From Simonsiella sp051414845 (GTDB lineage: Bacteria; Pseudomonadota; Gammaproteobacteria; Burkholderiales; Neisseriaceae), in assembly GCA_051414845.1 (NCBI GenBank), contig CP183313.1, positions 1,116,001 through 1,180,000 on the forward strand: a stretch of 64,000 bases of DNA, written 5' to 3'. The notes beneath the pieces were generated by a model. That model saw only the letters and a program-made list of their open reading frames with translations, did not search any database and was not told the origin of the DNA. Made by a program: the position numbers and the translations under genes. Below, in pieces: positions 34,316 to 42,633 of the stretch. Every line of letters begins with the position of its first letter. Position 1 is the first letter of the stretch.

Positions 34316-35137
34316 ATGATCGTTTACCGCCACACCGTGTTCGGCAACCCAATTGCACACAGCAAATCTCCGCAAATTCATCAACTGTTTGCCGCGCAAC
34401 ACGGCATTGAAATTGACTACACGCGCACTTTGGTTAGCACCGAAACAGGCGCGTTCGCACAAGCAGCGCAGGATTTTTTTGCGCAAGGTGGTTGTGGCGC
34501 AAATGTGACTTTACCTTTTAAAACCGCAGCATACGAATTTTGCCAAACATTAAGCGACGAAGCGCGCGCAGCGGGTGCGGCTAATACCTTAATCCGCCAA
34601 GCAGACGGCACAATTTTGGGACACAACACCGACGGTATCGGTTTGGTGCGTGATTTGACCGAGCATTTGGCACAGAGTTTGCGTGGTAAACGGCTATTGA
34701 TTTTGGGCGCAGGTGGCGCAACGCGTGGCATTGTGTTGCCGCTGTTGGCAAGGCAGCCTGAAAGCATCACAATTGCCAACCGCAGCCCTGAAAAAGCGAT
34801 TAATTTAGCGAAACAATTTCAAGTGCAGGCGGCGCGTTTTGATGAATTAAATAGTGGTTTTGATGTGGTGATGAACGCCACTTCCAGCAGCGTTAGCCAA
34901 GATTTGCCTGCCGTATCGGCGCAAATTTTTTCAGGCTGCCTAATGGCTTATGATTTATTTTATGCGCCTGAGCCAACGCGTTTTATGCAATGGGCAAGCG
35001 AACATGGCGCAGCGCAGACGGCAGACGGCTTGGGTATGTTGGTTGGACAGGCGGCGGCGGCTTATGAAGCGTGGCACGGTTTTGCACCCGATATTAGCCC
35101 CGTGATTAAGCAAATGAAACAGGAAATCGCAGCATGA
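34316..35137 (+). CDS. aroE: Shikimate dehydrogenase
   Basis: A 273-residue enzyme reducing 3-dehydroshikimate to shikimate with NADPH in the aromatic pathway. The N-terminal VFGNPIAHSKSPQIH has the substrate-binding serines. NVTLPFK carries the catalytic Lys and GHNTDGIGLVRDL the catalytic Asp. The Rossmann motif is GAGGATRGI and NRS follows. Its stop overlaps the mtgA ATG by four bases, so the two are translationally coupled. Confidence 0.96.
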   Translation: MIVYRHTVFGNPIAHSKSPQIHQLFAAQHGIEIDYTRTLVSTETGAFAQAAQDFFAQGGCGANVTLPFKTAAYEFCQTLSDEARAAGAANTLIRQADGTILGHNTDGIGLVRDLTEHLAQSLRGKRLLILGAGGATRGIVLPLLARQPESITIANRSPEKAINLAKQFQVQAARFDELNSGFDVVMNATSSSVSQDLPAVSAQIFSGCLMAYDLFYAPEPTRFMQWASEHGAAQTADGLGMLVGQAAAAYEAWHGFAPDISPVIKQMKQEIAA

Positions 35138-35823
35138 AATGGCTAAAATGGTTGATTGCTGCGCCGTTTATTGCCTTTATTGACTTTAATATGTATGTTT
35201 ATGGCAACATTATTGCTTTTCGTGCCGTTGCGCCACATCAAACTGCGTTTATGTCGGCGCGCATGAGCCAGTTAGCCGACAGCAAGCCCGATATTCAATT
35301 GAATTATCAATGGGTTGCCTATGATAAGATTTCGGTCAATTTGAAAAAAGCCTTGATTGCTTCGGAAGATGCGAATTTTGCCGAACATGGCGGTTTTGAT
35401 TGGAATGGCATTCGCAACGCGATTAAGCGCAACGAGCGCAGCGGCAAAGTGCGCGCGGGAGGTTCAACCATTAGCCAGCAGCTTGCTAAAAATTTGTTTT
35501 TAAACGAACAACGCAGTTATGTCCGCAAAATTGAAGAAGCAGCGATTACGGCGATGTTGGAAGCGACGACCGACAAAGACCGAATTTACGCGCTGTATTT
35601 GAATGTGATTGAATGGGGCTACGGCGTGTATGGTGCAGAAGCGGCAGCGCAGAAGTTTTATGGCAAATCGGCGGCAAATTTAAGCAAAGCTCAAGCAGCC
35701 CAGCTTGCGGCACGCATTCCCAAGCCGTTGTTTTACATTGATAATCCACACGATAGAGGTTTGCGCGCCAAAACCAATATTATTTTACGCCGCATGGGTT
35801 CGGCAGAGTTGCCCGAAGAATAG
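35134..35823 (+). CDS. mtgA: Monofunctional peptidoglycan glycosyltransferase
   Basis: A 229-residue protein with one N-terminal membrane segment (LIAAPFIAFIDFNMYVYG, about 7-27) and a GT51 domain. Motif 1, ASEDANFAEHGGFDW, holds the catalytic Glu. GGSTISQQLAKNLFL and YVRKIEEAAITAMLE are motifs 2 and 3. It polymerises lipid II into glycan strands at the outer face of the inner membrane and lacks a transpeptidase domain. It overlaps aroE by four bases. Confidence 0.95.
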   Translation: MKWLKWLIAAPFIAFIDFNMYVYGNIIAFRAVAPHQTAFMSARMSQLADSKPDIQLNYQWVAYDKISVNLKKALIASEDANFAEHGGFDWNGIRNAIKRNERSGKVRAGGSTISQQLAKNLFLNEQRSYVRKIEEAAITAMLEATTDKDRIYALYLNVIEWGYGVYGAEAAAQKFYGKSAANLSKAQAAQLAARIPKPLFYIDNPHDRGLRAKTNIILRRMGSAELPEE

Positions 35824-35957
35824 TTTCAGGCTGCCTTACTGGTTTTGTCTAAATCTACGATTTAGCAACAAAACAGCATGCTGTAGGTAGTAAACGCAAC
35901 TCAGTCTAGCGAAAACCAGTAATACCAATAAACCATTTATTTCAAAAAGGAAACATT

Positions 35958-36656
35958 ATGCAAATCAAATCGTTAAGTTTCGCACTCGCTTGTGCTTTTA
36001 CTCTTGCCGCGTGTAATAATGGCAACAACACCCAACAAACTACCACGCCAGCCGCGTCTCAAACCGCACCCACAAGCAGCAGCGCGCCAGCAGCCAGCAG
36101 CGCAAGTGCAACACCTGCCGCTTCTGCCGCCAGCAACGGCATTGTCTCCACCGACATCAGCAAAGACAACATCGGCGGCGATTTCACCTTAACCGACGGC
36201 AAAGGCAAACCCTTCTCGTTAAGCAGCCTGAAAGGTAAAGTAGCAATTTTGGCGTTTGGTTTTACCAACTGCCCCGACGTTTGCCCGACCGAATTGTTTG
36301 TTTACAGCGAAGCCATTCAACAATTGGGCGAACAAGGTAAAGATGTAGAAGTCGTATTCGTCAGCGTAGACCCAGAGCGCGACACACCCGATTTAATCGG
36401 TCGCTACGCCGCGCAATTTAACCCCAAATTCATTGGCTTAACCGACAGCAATGGCGGTCGCGACATCGCACTCATAAAGCAACAATACCGCATTGTATCC
36501 GCCAAAACCGAAATCAAATCCGACAAACTGTATAATGTGGACCACACATCAGGCGCGTATTTGATTGACAAAGAAGGCAACGCCGCCTACTTCGCACCTT
36601 ATGGCATTGAAGCGCCGCAATTGGCGGAAGATTTGAAAAAGTTGTTGAATAAATAA
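35958..36656 (+). CDS. SCO1/SenC-family copper chaperone lipoprotein
   Basis: A 232-residue lipoprotein: signal MQIKSLSFALACAFTLAAC with lipidated Cys19, a low-complexity Thr/Ser/Ala linker to about residue 60, then a thioredoxin-like SCO domain. The copper-binding C-x3-C is in NCPDVCPTEL and the distal His in VDHTSGAYLI. Such proteins deliver copper to cytochrome oxidase CuA sites or act as thiol reductases in oxidative stress. AAGGAAAC precedes the ATG. The neighbouring mtgA and hisG are functionally unrelated. Confidence 0.92.
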   Translation: MQIKSLSFALACAFTLAACNNGNNTQQTTTPAASQTAPTSSSAPAASSASATPAASAASNGIVSTDISKDNIGGDFTLTDGKGKPFSLSSLKGKVAILAFGFTNCPDVCPTELFVYSEAIQQLGEQGKDVEVVFVSVDPERDTPDLIGRYAAQFNPKFIGLTDSNGGRDIALIKQQYRIVSAKTEIKSDKLYNVDHTSGAYLIDKEGNAAYFAPYGIEAPQLAEDLKKLLNK

Positions 36657-36684
36657 GCTGTTAAAGCGTTTCAGGCAGCCTTTG

Positions 36685-36748
36685 TAGGTCGGGCATTTAT
36701 GCCTGACATAATGCGCAATATTCATGTCGGGCATAAATGCCCGACCTA
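36685..36748. repeat. Double palindrome GTCGGGCAT...ATGCCCGAC
   Basis: Two units, TAGGTCGGGCATTTATGCC (from 36685) and its near-complement ending CCCGACCTA (to 36748), form an imperfect fold-back of about 64 bases, and each half is itself palindromic. A single half-unit recurs at 63516-63533. Confidence 0.65.
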
Positions 36749-36845
36749 GGAAAATCTTTTGGTTGCATACCAAAAGGCAGCCTGAAAACCTTTTTACAAA
36801 CATCATATTAACCTTTCAGACAGCCTGAAACCCAATACGAAAACC

Positions 36846-37496
36846 ATGCAAACACAACTCACCATTGCCCTATCCAAAGGCAGAATTTTTGAAGAAACGC
36901 TGCCGCTGCTCGCCGCCGCTGGCATTGAGCCCAGCGAAGCACCTGAAACCTCGCGCAAACTCATTATCGGCACAAACCACGACAATATAAGACTCGTTAT
37001 CGTCCGCGCCAGCGACGTCCCTACTTATGTGCAATACGGCGCAGCGGATTTTGGTATCGCAGGTAAAGATGTGTTGATTGAACACGGTGGCGAAGGCTTA
37101 TATCAACCGCTGGATTTAAACATCGCCAGATGCCGTATGATGGTTGCCGTGCGTCAAGGCTTTGATTATGCTAATGCTTCCCAAGCAGGCATGCGTTTGC
37201 GCGTGGCGACCAAATATCCGAATATCGCTGCCGAACATTTCGCCGCTAAAGGTGTGCATGTGGACATCATCAAACTTTATGGCTCAATGGAACTTGCGCC
37301 CTTAGTGGGTTTGTCTGACGCGATTGTGGACTTGGTCTCCACAGGCGGCACGCTCAAAGCCAACCATTTAGAAGCTGTGGAACATATCGTTGATATTTCC
37401 AGCCGTTTAGTGGTGAACAAAGCCGCGCTCAAAACCAAACACGCGCTGATTGAGCCGATTATTCAAGCCTTTGCAGGTGCCATTGCCCACGATTAA
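36846..37496 (+). CDS. hisG: ATP phosphoribosyltransferase, short form
   Basis: A 216-residue HisG, the first enzyme of histidine synthesis (ATP + PRPP). LTIALSKGRIFEETLPLL opens the catalytic domain; FGIAGKDVL, GMRLRVATKYPN and the PRPP-binding DLVSTGGTLKANHL follow. It lacks the roughly 80-residue C-terminal regulatory domain, so it is the short type that works with HisZ, which is not in this window. It stands apart from hisF/H/A and is flanked by uptake sequences. Confidence 0.95.
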   Translation: MQTQLTIALSKGRIFEETLPLLAAAGIEPSEAPETSRKLIIGTNHDNIRLVIVRASDVPTYVQYGAADFGIAGKDVLIEHGGEGLYQPLDLNIARCRMMVAVRQGFDYANASQAGMRLRVATKYPNIAAEHFAAKGVHVDIIKLYGSMELAPLVGLSDAIVDLVSTGGTLKANHLEAVEHIVDISSRLVVNKAALKTKHALIEPIIQAFAGAIAHD

Positions 37497-37545
37497 TTTC
37501 AGGCAGCCATCTTCGTTTACAAAGTAAAATTTCAGGAGAACAACC

Positions 37546-38244
37546 ATGCCACACATTTTACTAGACCTAGCAAAACTCAAGAAAAACAAAAATATACCCT
37601 ACAAACACGCCAAAGTCGGCTTACTCGTTACGCTCAAACAAGCCAAAAAACTGATAACACCCGACGAGCCGCATGCCGTGTATGTGCTGCCTGAAAAAAA
37701 AGCCGCCAACAGCATTGTGCAAGCCGCGTTGGATATCTTGAACGCACACCCAGACAGTCGCGTTGCCGTGGTATCGCCACGCGCCAAAGTTCAGGCTGCC
37801 ATTGCCGACATTCAAACGCAATTCCCCGACGCACAAATCGCCTTGTTCAACAAAACAGGTAAAAAGTTAAAATCTTTTTTAAAACAAAAAGATAGTCAGC
37901 AGACTGAAAATAAGCAACAAAACAGTGAAGCCAACGATGAAGCGGAAGAACAGTTTGCCAAACAAGGCATTGCGCGCAGCAAAGAAAATGCCGCCGTGTT
38001 CACATTATTAGAAGAAAAAACGCAGAAAAATCAGGAACAAGCCGAAGAAAGCGACCAAGAAATTCAGGCAGCCTTAATGCTGTTCAAGAAAAATCGCCCC
38101 AAAAAGAAAACCGATTTGGTGCGCTTATTGAGCGATACGCAACGCAGTGATGAAGAGCAAGTGCATGATTTAGTTGTGAAATTACAAGAAGAAGGACACA
38201 TCCACATCGACGCCGCCGAAAATGTGCGCTACGACGTGGCTTAA
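37546..38244 (+). CDS. Unknown two-part protein with charged linker
   Basis: A 232-residue protein. Residues 1-115 form a compact basic alpha/beta-looking domain (LDLAKLKKNKNIPYKHAKVGLL, AVYVLPEKKAANSIVQAALDIL, SRVAVVSPRAKVQAAIADI). Residues about 115-185 are a Gln/Glu/Lys-rich, probably disordered or coiled linker. Residues 187-232 (KKTDLVRLLSDTQRSDEEQVHDLV, then EEGHIHID) look like a winged helix. An AGGAG ribosome site is present. The start of the NYN-LOTUS gene is 148 bases downstream on the same strand. A nucleic-acid-binding role is inferred from domain style and neighbour only. Confidence 0.6.
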   Translation: MPHILLDLAKLKKNKNIPYKHAKVGLLVTLKQAKKLITPDEPHAVYVLPEKKAANSIVQAALDILNAHPDSRVAVVSPRAKVQAAIADIQTQFPDAQIALFNKTGKKLKSFLKQKDSQQTENKQQNSEANDEAEEQFAKQGIARSKENAAVFTLLEEKTQKNQEQAEESDQEIQAALMLFKKNRPKKKTDLVRLLSDTQRSDEEQVHDLVVKLQEEGHIHIDAAENVRYDVA

Positions 38245-38392
38245 TCAATCAGCGCGCGCCCATTATGCGTGCGCTGATTATCGTATACCGTTTCGGTTAT
38301 CCCAAATTTCGTTTCAGGCAGCCTGAACAATTTTCGCAAAGTTTGCAGACTGCCTGAAACAGGCTATATTTATTTTCAATAAGTTAATCAAC

Positions 38393-39772
38393 ATGACCAC
38401 ACAAAACAAAAAACTCGCCGTACTCATAGACGCCGACAACGCGCCCGCCGACTGCATTGACGCAATGTTAGAAGAAATCGCCAAATACGGCACCGCCACC
38501 GTCAAACGCATTTACGGCGACTGGAGCCACGGCTTATCCAAATGGAAAGCCGCCCTATTGCCACACGCCATCATTCCCGTGCAACAATTCGCCTACACCA
38601 AAGGCAAAAACGCCACCGATATGGCGCTCGTCATCGACGCAATGGACTTGTTGTACAGCAACAATTTTGACGGTTTCTGTCTCGTTTCTTCCGATTCCGA
38701 CTTCACGCGTCTCGCTTCTCGCATTCGCGAAAGCGGCTTAACCGTGTACGGCTTCGGCGAAAAGAAAACGCCCGAATCCTTCCGCAAAGCTTGCGATAAA
38801 TTCACTTATATTGAAATTTTCCGCCCACAAAAAACGCAAAATCAACCAAAAAATTCAAAAAACAAACCCAAATCACCAGAAAATAACGAACCAACCAACC
38901 AAGTAGGCGACTTAACCCAACTCATCAAACGCGCCGTCAAAGAAACCGCCGACGATTTAGGCTGGGCAAATCTCGGCCCAATCGGCAGCTACATCAGCAA
39001 AGTCAGCCCCGATTTTGACTCGCGTTTATACGGCTTTGGCAAACTGTCTGACTTAATCAAATCGCTGGATTTATTTGAACACCGCACCGACAACAACCAA
39101 TTACAAGTGCGCCATCGCAAAGCAGACGACAACAAAAAACCCAATAAAAACAAAACCATTGAAGCTAAACCAACGCAGCTTGAAAACAACGCTAATCTTT
39201 CAGGCAGCCTGAAAAAAGCGCCATTAACAAACCCGCAAACCATTGCACCCCATTTAGAAAACACACCGAAAAAACGCGGACGAAAACCCAAAAATGCGGT
39301 TCAAACCGTTTCAGGCAGCCAAAACGAAACAGCGGTTGTTACGCTTGAAACCGTCATCAGCGAAACGCAAACCGCAACAACGGAAACAGGCAAAAAGCGC
39401 GGACGCAAACCCAAAAACGCCAACGCATCGCAGCCTGAAAAAACGGCAAACACCCAGCCTGAAAAACTAACCGAAGCCTCTAACCTTTCAGTCAGCCAAG
39501 ACAACGGTAACAACAAACCCAAGCGCAACCGCGTGCCGTTTACCAAACTCATTCCTTTGGTACAACAAGCCATCGCTGCCACTGCCGACCAAGACGGCTG
39601 GGCAAGTTTAACCAGCGCCGCCAAGCATTTAGACACTCTGATTAACCCGCTAGAACACGGCTACGCCGATGCCCGCGACATTATTCATCAAGTCTATGCC
39701 GAGTGGGTAGAAACCAAAAAAGCAGGTCGCGGCGAGCGCGTGCGCAATCAGAAAATGTTTAGCGTTAAATAA
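38393..39772 (+). CDS. NYN-domain, LOTUS (OST-HTH) protein with AT-hook-like motifs
   Basis: A 459-residue protein. The N-terminal NYN/PIN-like domain (1-145) carries the acidic residues expected of this ribonuclease fold: D13 and D15 (LIDADN), D76, D82, and D101/D103 (SSDSDF). Residues about 172-243 form one LOTUS/OST-HTH domain (VKETADDLGWANLGPIGSYI) and 382-455 a second (TADQDGWASLTSAAKHL). The 250-380 linker holds two identical KKRGRKPK stretches (293-300 and 334-341) matching the AT-hook core RGRKP. NYN-LOTUS proteins are thought to bind and process RNA. The start MTTQNKKLAVLID fits the family. Confidence 0.88.
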   Translation: MTTQNKKLAVLIDADNAPADCIDAMLEEIAKYGTATVKRIYGDWSHGLSKWKAALLPHAIIPVQQFAYTKGKNATDMALVIDAMDLLYSNNFDGFCLVSSDSDFTRLASRIRESGLTVYGFGEKKTPESFRKACDKFTYIEIFRPQKTQNQPKNSKNKPKSPENNEPTNQVGDLTQLIKRAVKETADDLGWANLGPIGSYISKVSPDFDSRLYGFGKLSDLIKSLDLFEHRTDNNQLQVRHRKADDNKKPNKNKTIEAKPTQLENNANLSGSLKKAPLTNPQTIAPHLENTPKKRGRKPKNAVQTVSGSQNETAVVTLETVISETQTATTETGKKRGRKPKNANASQPEKTANTQPEKLTEASNLSVSQDNGNNKPKRNRVPFTKLIPLVQQAIAATADQDGWASLTSAAKHLDTLINPLEHGYADARDIIHQVYAEWVETKKAGRGERVRNQKMFSVK

Positions 39773-39815
39773 ACTCAAAATGTTAAATAAATTCAAGATA
39801 CGCTAATATCAAAAT

Positions 39816-39856
39816 AAAAGTTGCCTAAATACAAATATTGCATTTAGGCAACTTTT
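39816..39856 (+). terminator. Terminator after the NYN-LOTUS gene
   Basis: AAAAGTTGCCTAAAT (39816-39830) pairs perfectly with ATTTAGGCAACTTTT (39842-39856) around an 11-base loop and ends in T residues. Confidence 0.85.
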
Positions 39857-39860
39857 ATTC

Positions 39861-39890
39861 AAAAAAGCAGCTTAAAAAGCTGCTTTTTTT
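39861..39890 (-). terminator. Terminator of tRNA-Arg
   Basis: AAAAAAGCAGCTT and AAGCTGCTTTTTT form a 13-bp stem with a 3-base loop, 8 bases beyond the tRNA 3' end on the minus strand. With A and T runs at both ends it can act in either direction. Confidence 0.8.
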
Positions 39891-39898
39891 ATATTCAA

Positions 39899-39974
39899 TG
39901 GCGCACCCGACTGGGATCGAACCAGCGGCCTTCAGCTTCGGAAACTGACGCTCTTCCAACTGAGCTACGGGTAC
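39899..39974 (-). tRNA. tRNA-Arg(CCG)
   Basis: A 76-base cloverleaf on the minus strand. The acceptor stem GTACCCG pairs with CGGGTGC (with a T-G pair), the discriminator base is G, and CCA is encoded at 39899-39901. D-arm GCTC/GAGC. The anticodon stem TCAGT/GCTGA has loop TTCCGAA, giving anticodon CCG, which reads codon CGG. The T-arm is GCTGG-TTCGATC-CCAGT. A promoter and terminator of its own surround it. Confidence 0.93.
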
Positions 39975-39992
39975 AGAATACGAAAACGCGTA

Positions 39993-40021
39993 AGGATACC
40001 GCAAAAATTTACATTTAGCAA
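39993..40021 (-). promoter_or_regulatory. Predicted promoter of tRNA-Arg
   Basis: On the minus strand, TTGCTA (40016-40021) and TATCCT (39993-39998) are separated by 17 bases, and the tRNA 5' end is about 19 bases further on. Confidence 0.5.
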
Positions 40022-40106
40022 AACAAAATCCAAGCTTTTTTGCACTTAATACGCATCAAACTTGCGACAAATCCACATAATTTTTGACCCAAACCAAATT
40101 TTAAGA

Positions 40107-40135
40107 TTGGAAACTGTCGCAAGTTTCAGTATAAT
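40107..40135 (+). promoter_or_regulatory. Predicted sigma-70 promoter of the cytochrome c5 gene
   Basis: TTGGAA (40107-40112), a 17-base spacer, and TATAAT (40130-40135), 67 bases before the start codon. Strong consensus match. Confidence 0.75.
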
Positions 40136-40202
40136 CCCGCAAATTCACGTTAATGCAAATTAACAAACAGAACACAAATCCACCAATCTGGCGAGGCCAC
40201 AA

Positions 40203-41060
40203 ATGAATTCCAAAAATAAAACACAAGGTTCCGCGCTCGTAACATTATTGGGCGCCATTGTCATTGTGATTGCTGCACTGTTTTTCTTAGTAAAACTAGC
40301 AGGTAGCGGCTTTTATAGTGACGTTGCCGAAAGCACTCCTTCTGCAACGGAAACCCGCATTATGCCTAGCGGTCGCTTGGTAATGGGCGATGGCACAGAA
40401 CCTGGTCAGCGCACAGGCGAACAAGTTTTCAATAAAGTATGTATTCAATGTCACGCAGCCGACAGCACCATTGCTTACTCTCCTAAAATCACACACAACG
40501 ACCAATGGGCTTCGCGTATTGCTCAAGGTTTTGAAACTTTGGTAAAACACGCAGTTGAAGGTTTCAACGGCGCAGCAGGCGGCATTATGCCAGCTAAAGG
40601 TGGTGCTGTTGATTTGACTGATGATGAAGTAGCACGCGCAGTTGCTTATATGGCGAATAAATCTGGTGCAAACTTTACTGAACCTAAAGTAGGTGCAGCA
40701 GCGACTGCGGCGGCTTCTGACACTACAGCAGCAAGCGGTGCAGCAACAGCTTCTGCTTCTACACCAATCGCAGCCGATGCAGGTGCCCAAGTGGCAAGTG
40801 GTCGCGGTCAAGAAGTGTTTGAACAATCTTGTAAAGCGTGTCACGGCTCAACTTCTCCCATTCCTGGTGCACCTAAAATCACCAAAAATGATGAGTGGAA
40901 AGACCGTATTGCGCAAGGCGAAGCAACTTTATTCAAACATGCTATTGAAGGCTTCACTGGTAAAGCAGGTATGATGCCAGCTAAGGGCGGTAATGCAACG
41001 ATTAGCGATGAAGACATTAAAGCAACCGTTCAATATATGGTAAAACAATCTGGCGGTTAA
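40203..41060 (+). CDS. Membrane-anchored di-haem cytochrome c5
   Basis: A 285-residue protein with an N-terminal membrane anchor (about 11-32) and two class I cytochrome c domains with haem sites CIQCH (80-84) and CKACH (210-214). They are joined by an Ala/Ser/Thr-rich linker (162-197). Each domain ends with a Met ligand region (GGIMPAKGG and GMMPAKGG). The near-identical halves show internal duplication. In Neisseria the equivalent c5 passes electrons from the bc1 complex to cbb3 oxidase or nitrite reductase at the periplasmic face; the role here is inferred from that. It has its own promoter and terminator. Confidence 0.93.
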   Translation: MNSKNKTQGSALVTLLGAIVIVIAALFFLVKLAGSGFYSDVAESTPSATETRIMPSGRLVMGDGTEPGQRTGEQVFNKVCIQCHAADSTIAYSPKITHNDQWASRIAQGFETLVKHAVEGFNGAAGGIMPAKGGAVDLTDDEVARAVAYMANKSGANFTEPKVGAAATAAASDTTAASGAATASASTPIAADAGAQVASGRGQEVFEQSCKACHGSTSPIPGAPKITKNDEWKDRIAQGEATLFKHAIEGFTGKAGMMPAKGGNATISDEDIKATVQYMVKQSGG

Positions 41061-41075
41061 GTCGTTTTGAAACAG

Positions 41076-41105
41076 AAAAAGCACAATCTATGATTGTGCT
41101 TTTTT
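41076..41105 (+). terminator. Terminator of cytochrome c5 gene
   Basis: AAAAAGCACAATC (41076-41088) pairs with GATTGTGCTTTTT (41092-41104) around TAT, followed by T. A classic rho-independent terminator without an uptake sequence. Confidence 0.88.
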
Positions 41106-41247
41106 CATTAAAATTTTCAGGCTGCCTGAAAATTAAATTATTGTATTGCATTAAGTAACAAAAAAGCGTGCGCAATCAAATAAAATCAGGTAGGATTACG
41201 CCACTTATTAACTTATATTTACATAAAAAAATAAACAGGAGCTATTT

Positions 41248-42555
41248 ATGCAACAAGCTATCAATATCGGAATTTTAGGTTTAGGAACAGTAGGCGGCGG
41301 CACGGCACAAGTATTACGCGATAATGCCGCTGAAATTTCTCGTCGTTTAGGACGCAGTGTGCGCGTTGCTGCTGTATGTGATAGAAGCCAAGAGCGTGTT
41401 ACAGAATTATGTCCAAAAGCCAACTTTTTTGCTGACCCATTTGAATTGGTTAAGCAGCCTGAAATTGATATTGTAGTGGAATTATTTGGCGGTACAGGCA
41501 TTGCCAAAGACGCGGTATTAAGTGCCATTGAGCATGGCAAACACATAGTCACCGCCAACAAAAAGCTGCTTGCCGAATACGGCAACGAAATTTTTGCGCT
41601 AGCAGAAAAGAAAAATGTGATGGTGCAATTTGAAGCGGCGGTCGCAGGTGGCATTCCAATTATCAAAGCTTTGCGCGAAGGCTTGGCAGCAAACCGCATT
41701 AACTCCATCGCAGGCATCATCAATGGCACCAGCAATTTTATTTTGAGCGAAATGCGTGAAAAAGGCAGCGCATTTGCCGATGTACTCAAAGAAGCCCAAC
41801 GCTTAGGTTACGCCGAAGCCGACCCTACATTCGATATTGAAGGACACGATGCAGGTCACAAAATCACGATTATGTCCGCGCTTGCCTTTGGTACACCGAT
41901 GAATTTCAGCGCGTGTTATTTAGAGGGTATTAGCAAACTCGATAGCCGCGACATTAAATATGCCGAAGAATTAGGCTATCGCGTGAAATTGCTCGGTATC
42001 ACGCGCAAAACCGACAAAGGTATTGAATTACGCGTTCATCCTACCTTGATTCCTGAAAGCTACTTGTTGGCAAACGTTAATGGTGTAATAAACGCCGTGC
42101 GCGTGAATGCCGATATAGTGGGTGAAACCTTATACTACGGCGCAGGTGCAGGCGCATTACCAACTGCGAGCGCAGTCGTGGGCGACATTATCGACATCGC
42201 CCGTCTCTTCACTGCCGACACCGAAAACCGCGTACCACATTTAGCGTTCCAACCAAGCCAAGTCAATGCGCAAACTTTTGTTAGCATGGATGACATCAAC
42301 AGCAGCTATTATCTACGCGTTCAGGCAGCCGATGAAGTGGGCGTATTGGGAAAGATTGCCAATATTTTGGCGGAAAATCATGTTTCCATTGAAGCCTTGA
42401 TTCAAAAAGGCGTATTGGACAACAGCCAAGCGGAAATCGTGATTTTGACGCATAACACAATAGAAAAACAGGTTAAAGCAGCCATTGCCCAAATCGAAGC
42501 ACAAAGCAGCGTCAGCGCACCAGTGACCATGATTCGCATGGAAGCGCGGCAATAA
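41248..42555 (+). CDS. hom: Homoserine dehydrogenase
   Basis: A 435-residue enzyme reducing aspartate semialdehyde to homoserine, for threonine and methionine. It has the NAD(P)-binding GLGTVGGG at 11-18, the substrate region VAGGIPIIKALREGLAANRI with GIINGTSNFILSEM, and GYAEADPTFDIEGHDAGHK with the catalytic residues. From about residue 350 there is an ACT domain (YYLRVQAADEVGVLGKIA), the usual site of threonine feedback. CAGGAGC precedes the ATG. It is bounded by terminators on both sides. Confidence 0.96.
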   Translation: MQQAINIGILGLGTVGGGTAQVLRDNAAEISRRLGRSVRVAAVCDRSQERVTELCPKANFFADPFELVKQPEIDIVVELFGGTGIAKDAVLSAIEHGKHIVTANKKLLAEYGNEIFALAEKKNVMVQFEAAVAGGIPIIKALREGLAANRINSIAGIINGTSNFILSEMREKGSAFADVLKEAQRLGYAEADPTFDIEGHDAGHKITIMSALAFGTPMNFSACYLEGISKLDSRDIKYAEELGYRVKLLGITRKTDKGIELRVHPTLIPESYLLANVNGVINAVRVNADIVGETLYYGAGAGALPTASAVVGDIIDIARLFTADTENRVPHLAFQPSQVNAQTFVSMDDINSSYYLRVQAADEVGVLGKIANILAENHVSIEALIQKGVLDNSQAEIVILTHNTIEKQVKAAIAQIEAQSSVSAPVTMIRMEARQ

Positions 42556-42558
42556 TCA

Positions 42559-42591
42559 AAAAAAGCCAAGCAATTTAGCTTGGCTTTTTTT
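42559..42591 (+). terminator. Terminator of hom
   Basis: AAAAAAGCCAAGC (42559-42571) pairs with GCTTGGCTTTTTT (42578-42590). A run and T run allow it also to act on the convergent kdsD gene. Confidence 0.88.
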
Positions 42592-42633
42592 ATCGACCGA
42601 AAATCAACCTCACCTTTTCAGGCTGCCTGAAAA

